Shown one piece after another: positions 15,042 to 15,052 of a DNA stretch of 15,052 bases (position 1 is its first letter; every line of letters starts with the position of its first letter). The position numbers and the translations under genes are program-made. The stretch is from assembly GCA_003354225.1 (NCBI GenBank), contig PIVH01000005.1:1-15052 (forward strand), written 5' to 3'. This DNA comes from Globobulimina sp. Lineage: Eukaryota; Foraminifera; Rotaliida. The notes under the pieces were generated by a model. The model was not told where the DNA came from. It worked only from the letters and a program-made list of their open reading frames with translations, and did no database searches.

Positions 15042-15052
15042 TCACAACAATG

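Larger units (their letters stand above)
14590..15052. other. Non-coding end of the window
   Basis: 463 bp without a credible gene, upstream of the small membrane protein gene. It holds a 13-bp tandem pair, a duplicated unit of about 125-135 bp and an AT microsatellite between the two copies, each listed separately. Confidence 0.6.

Noticed and set aside
1-15052. Mobile element, viral insertion or bacterial contamination
   Set aside because: There is no transposase, integrase or reverse transcriptase, there are no terminal repeats, and eukaryotic introns run throughout.

Overview
The window looks like nuclear DNA of a unicellular eukaryote. The genes are interrupted by short GT-AG introns (54, 54, 59, 61, 55, 96 and 72 nt), the standard code is used with both TGA and TAA as stops, and the DNA is AT-rich. 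The proteins carry Asn, Gln, His, Glu/Tyr and Pro runs, and the recognisable ones are eukaryotic: a disulfide isomerase with an ER-retention-like tail, a K+-dependent Na+/Ca2+ exchanger, a CMGC kinase, MAK16 and a Golgi nucleotide-sugar transporter. I cannot name the lineage. A free-living amoeboid or SAR/rhizarian-type protist is only an impression. Coding exons fill about 80% of the bases, so this is a compact genome.

Layout. 26-937 (-): orphan single-TM protein with an acidic stretch. 1173-2189 (-): orphan seven-TM receptor-like protein. A gap of only 55 bp separates it from a divergent two-exon gene at 2245-4119 (+), an orphan multipass membrane protein of 606 aa. 4283-6093 (+): three-exon PDI-family protein of 565 aa with one active and one degenerate thioredoxin domain. 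6094-6796: gene-free convergent spacer. 6797-9301 (-): 834-aa DYRK/HIPK-like kinase. 9475-11441 (+): three-exon NCKX/SLC24-type exchanger of 616 aa. 11674-12669 (-): two-exon MAK16 of 299 aa. 13155-14207 (+): two-exon GONST-like transporter of 326 aa. 14278-14589 (-): orphan small membrane protein. 14590-15052: non-coding, with two diverged copies of a repeat of about 125-135 bp separated by an AT microsatellite.

Nothing indicates an operon, a mobile element or horizontal transfer. Most genes encode membrane or secretory-pathway proteins (ER folding, Golgi sugar import, ion exchange, a receptor-like protein and three orphans), but this may be chance. No novel multi-gene system is evident. The points most worth checking are the two orphan membrane genes sharing a 55-bp divergent promoter, the kinase with Glu where the DYRK/HIPK activation-loop Tyr should be, the half-inactivated PDI, and the terminal repeat pair.

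All exon joins were worked out by hand from reading frame, splice dinucleotides and family conservation. Family calls are from memory of conserved motifs, not from database searches.
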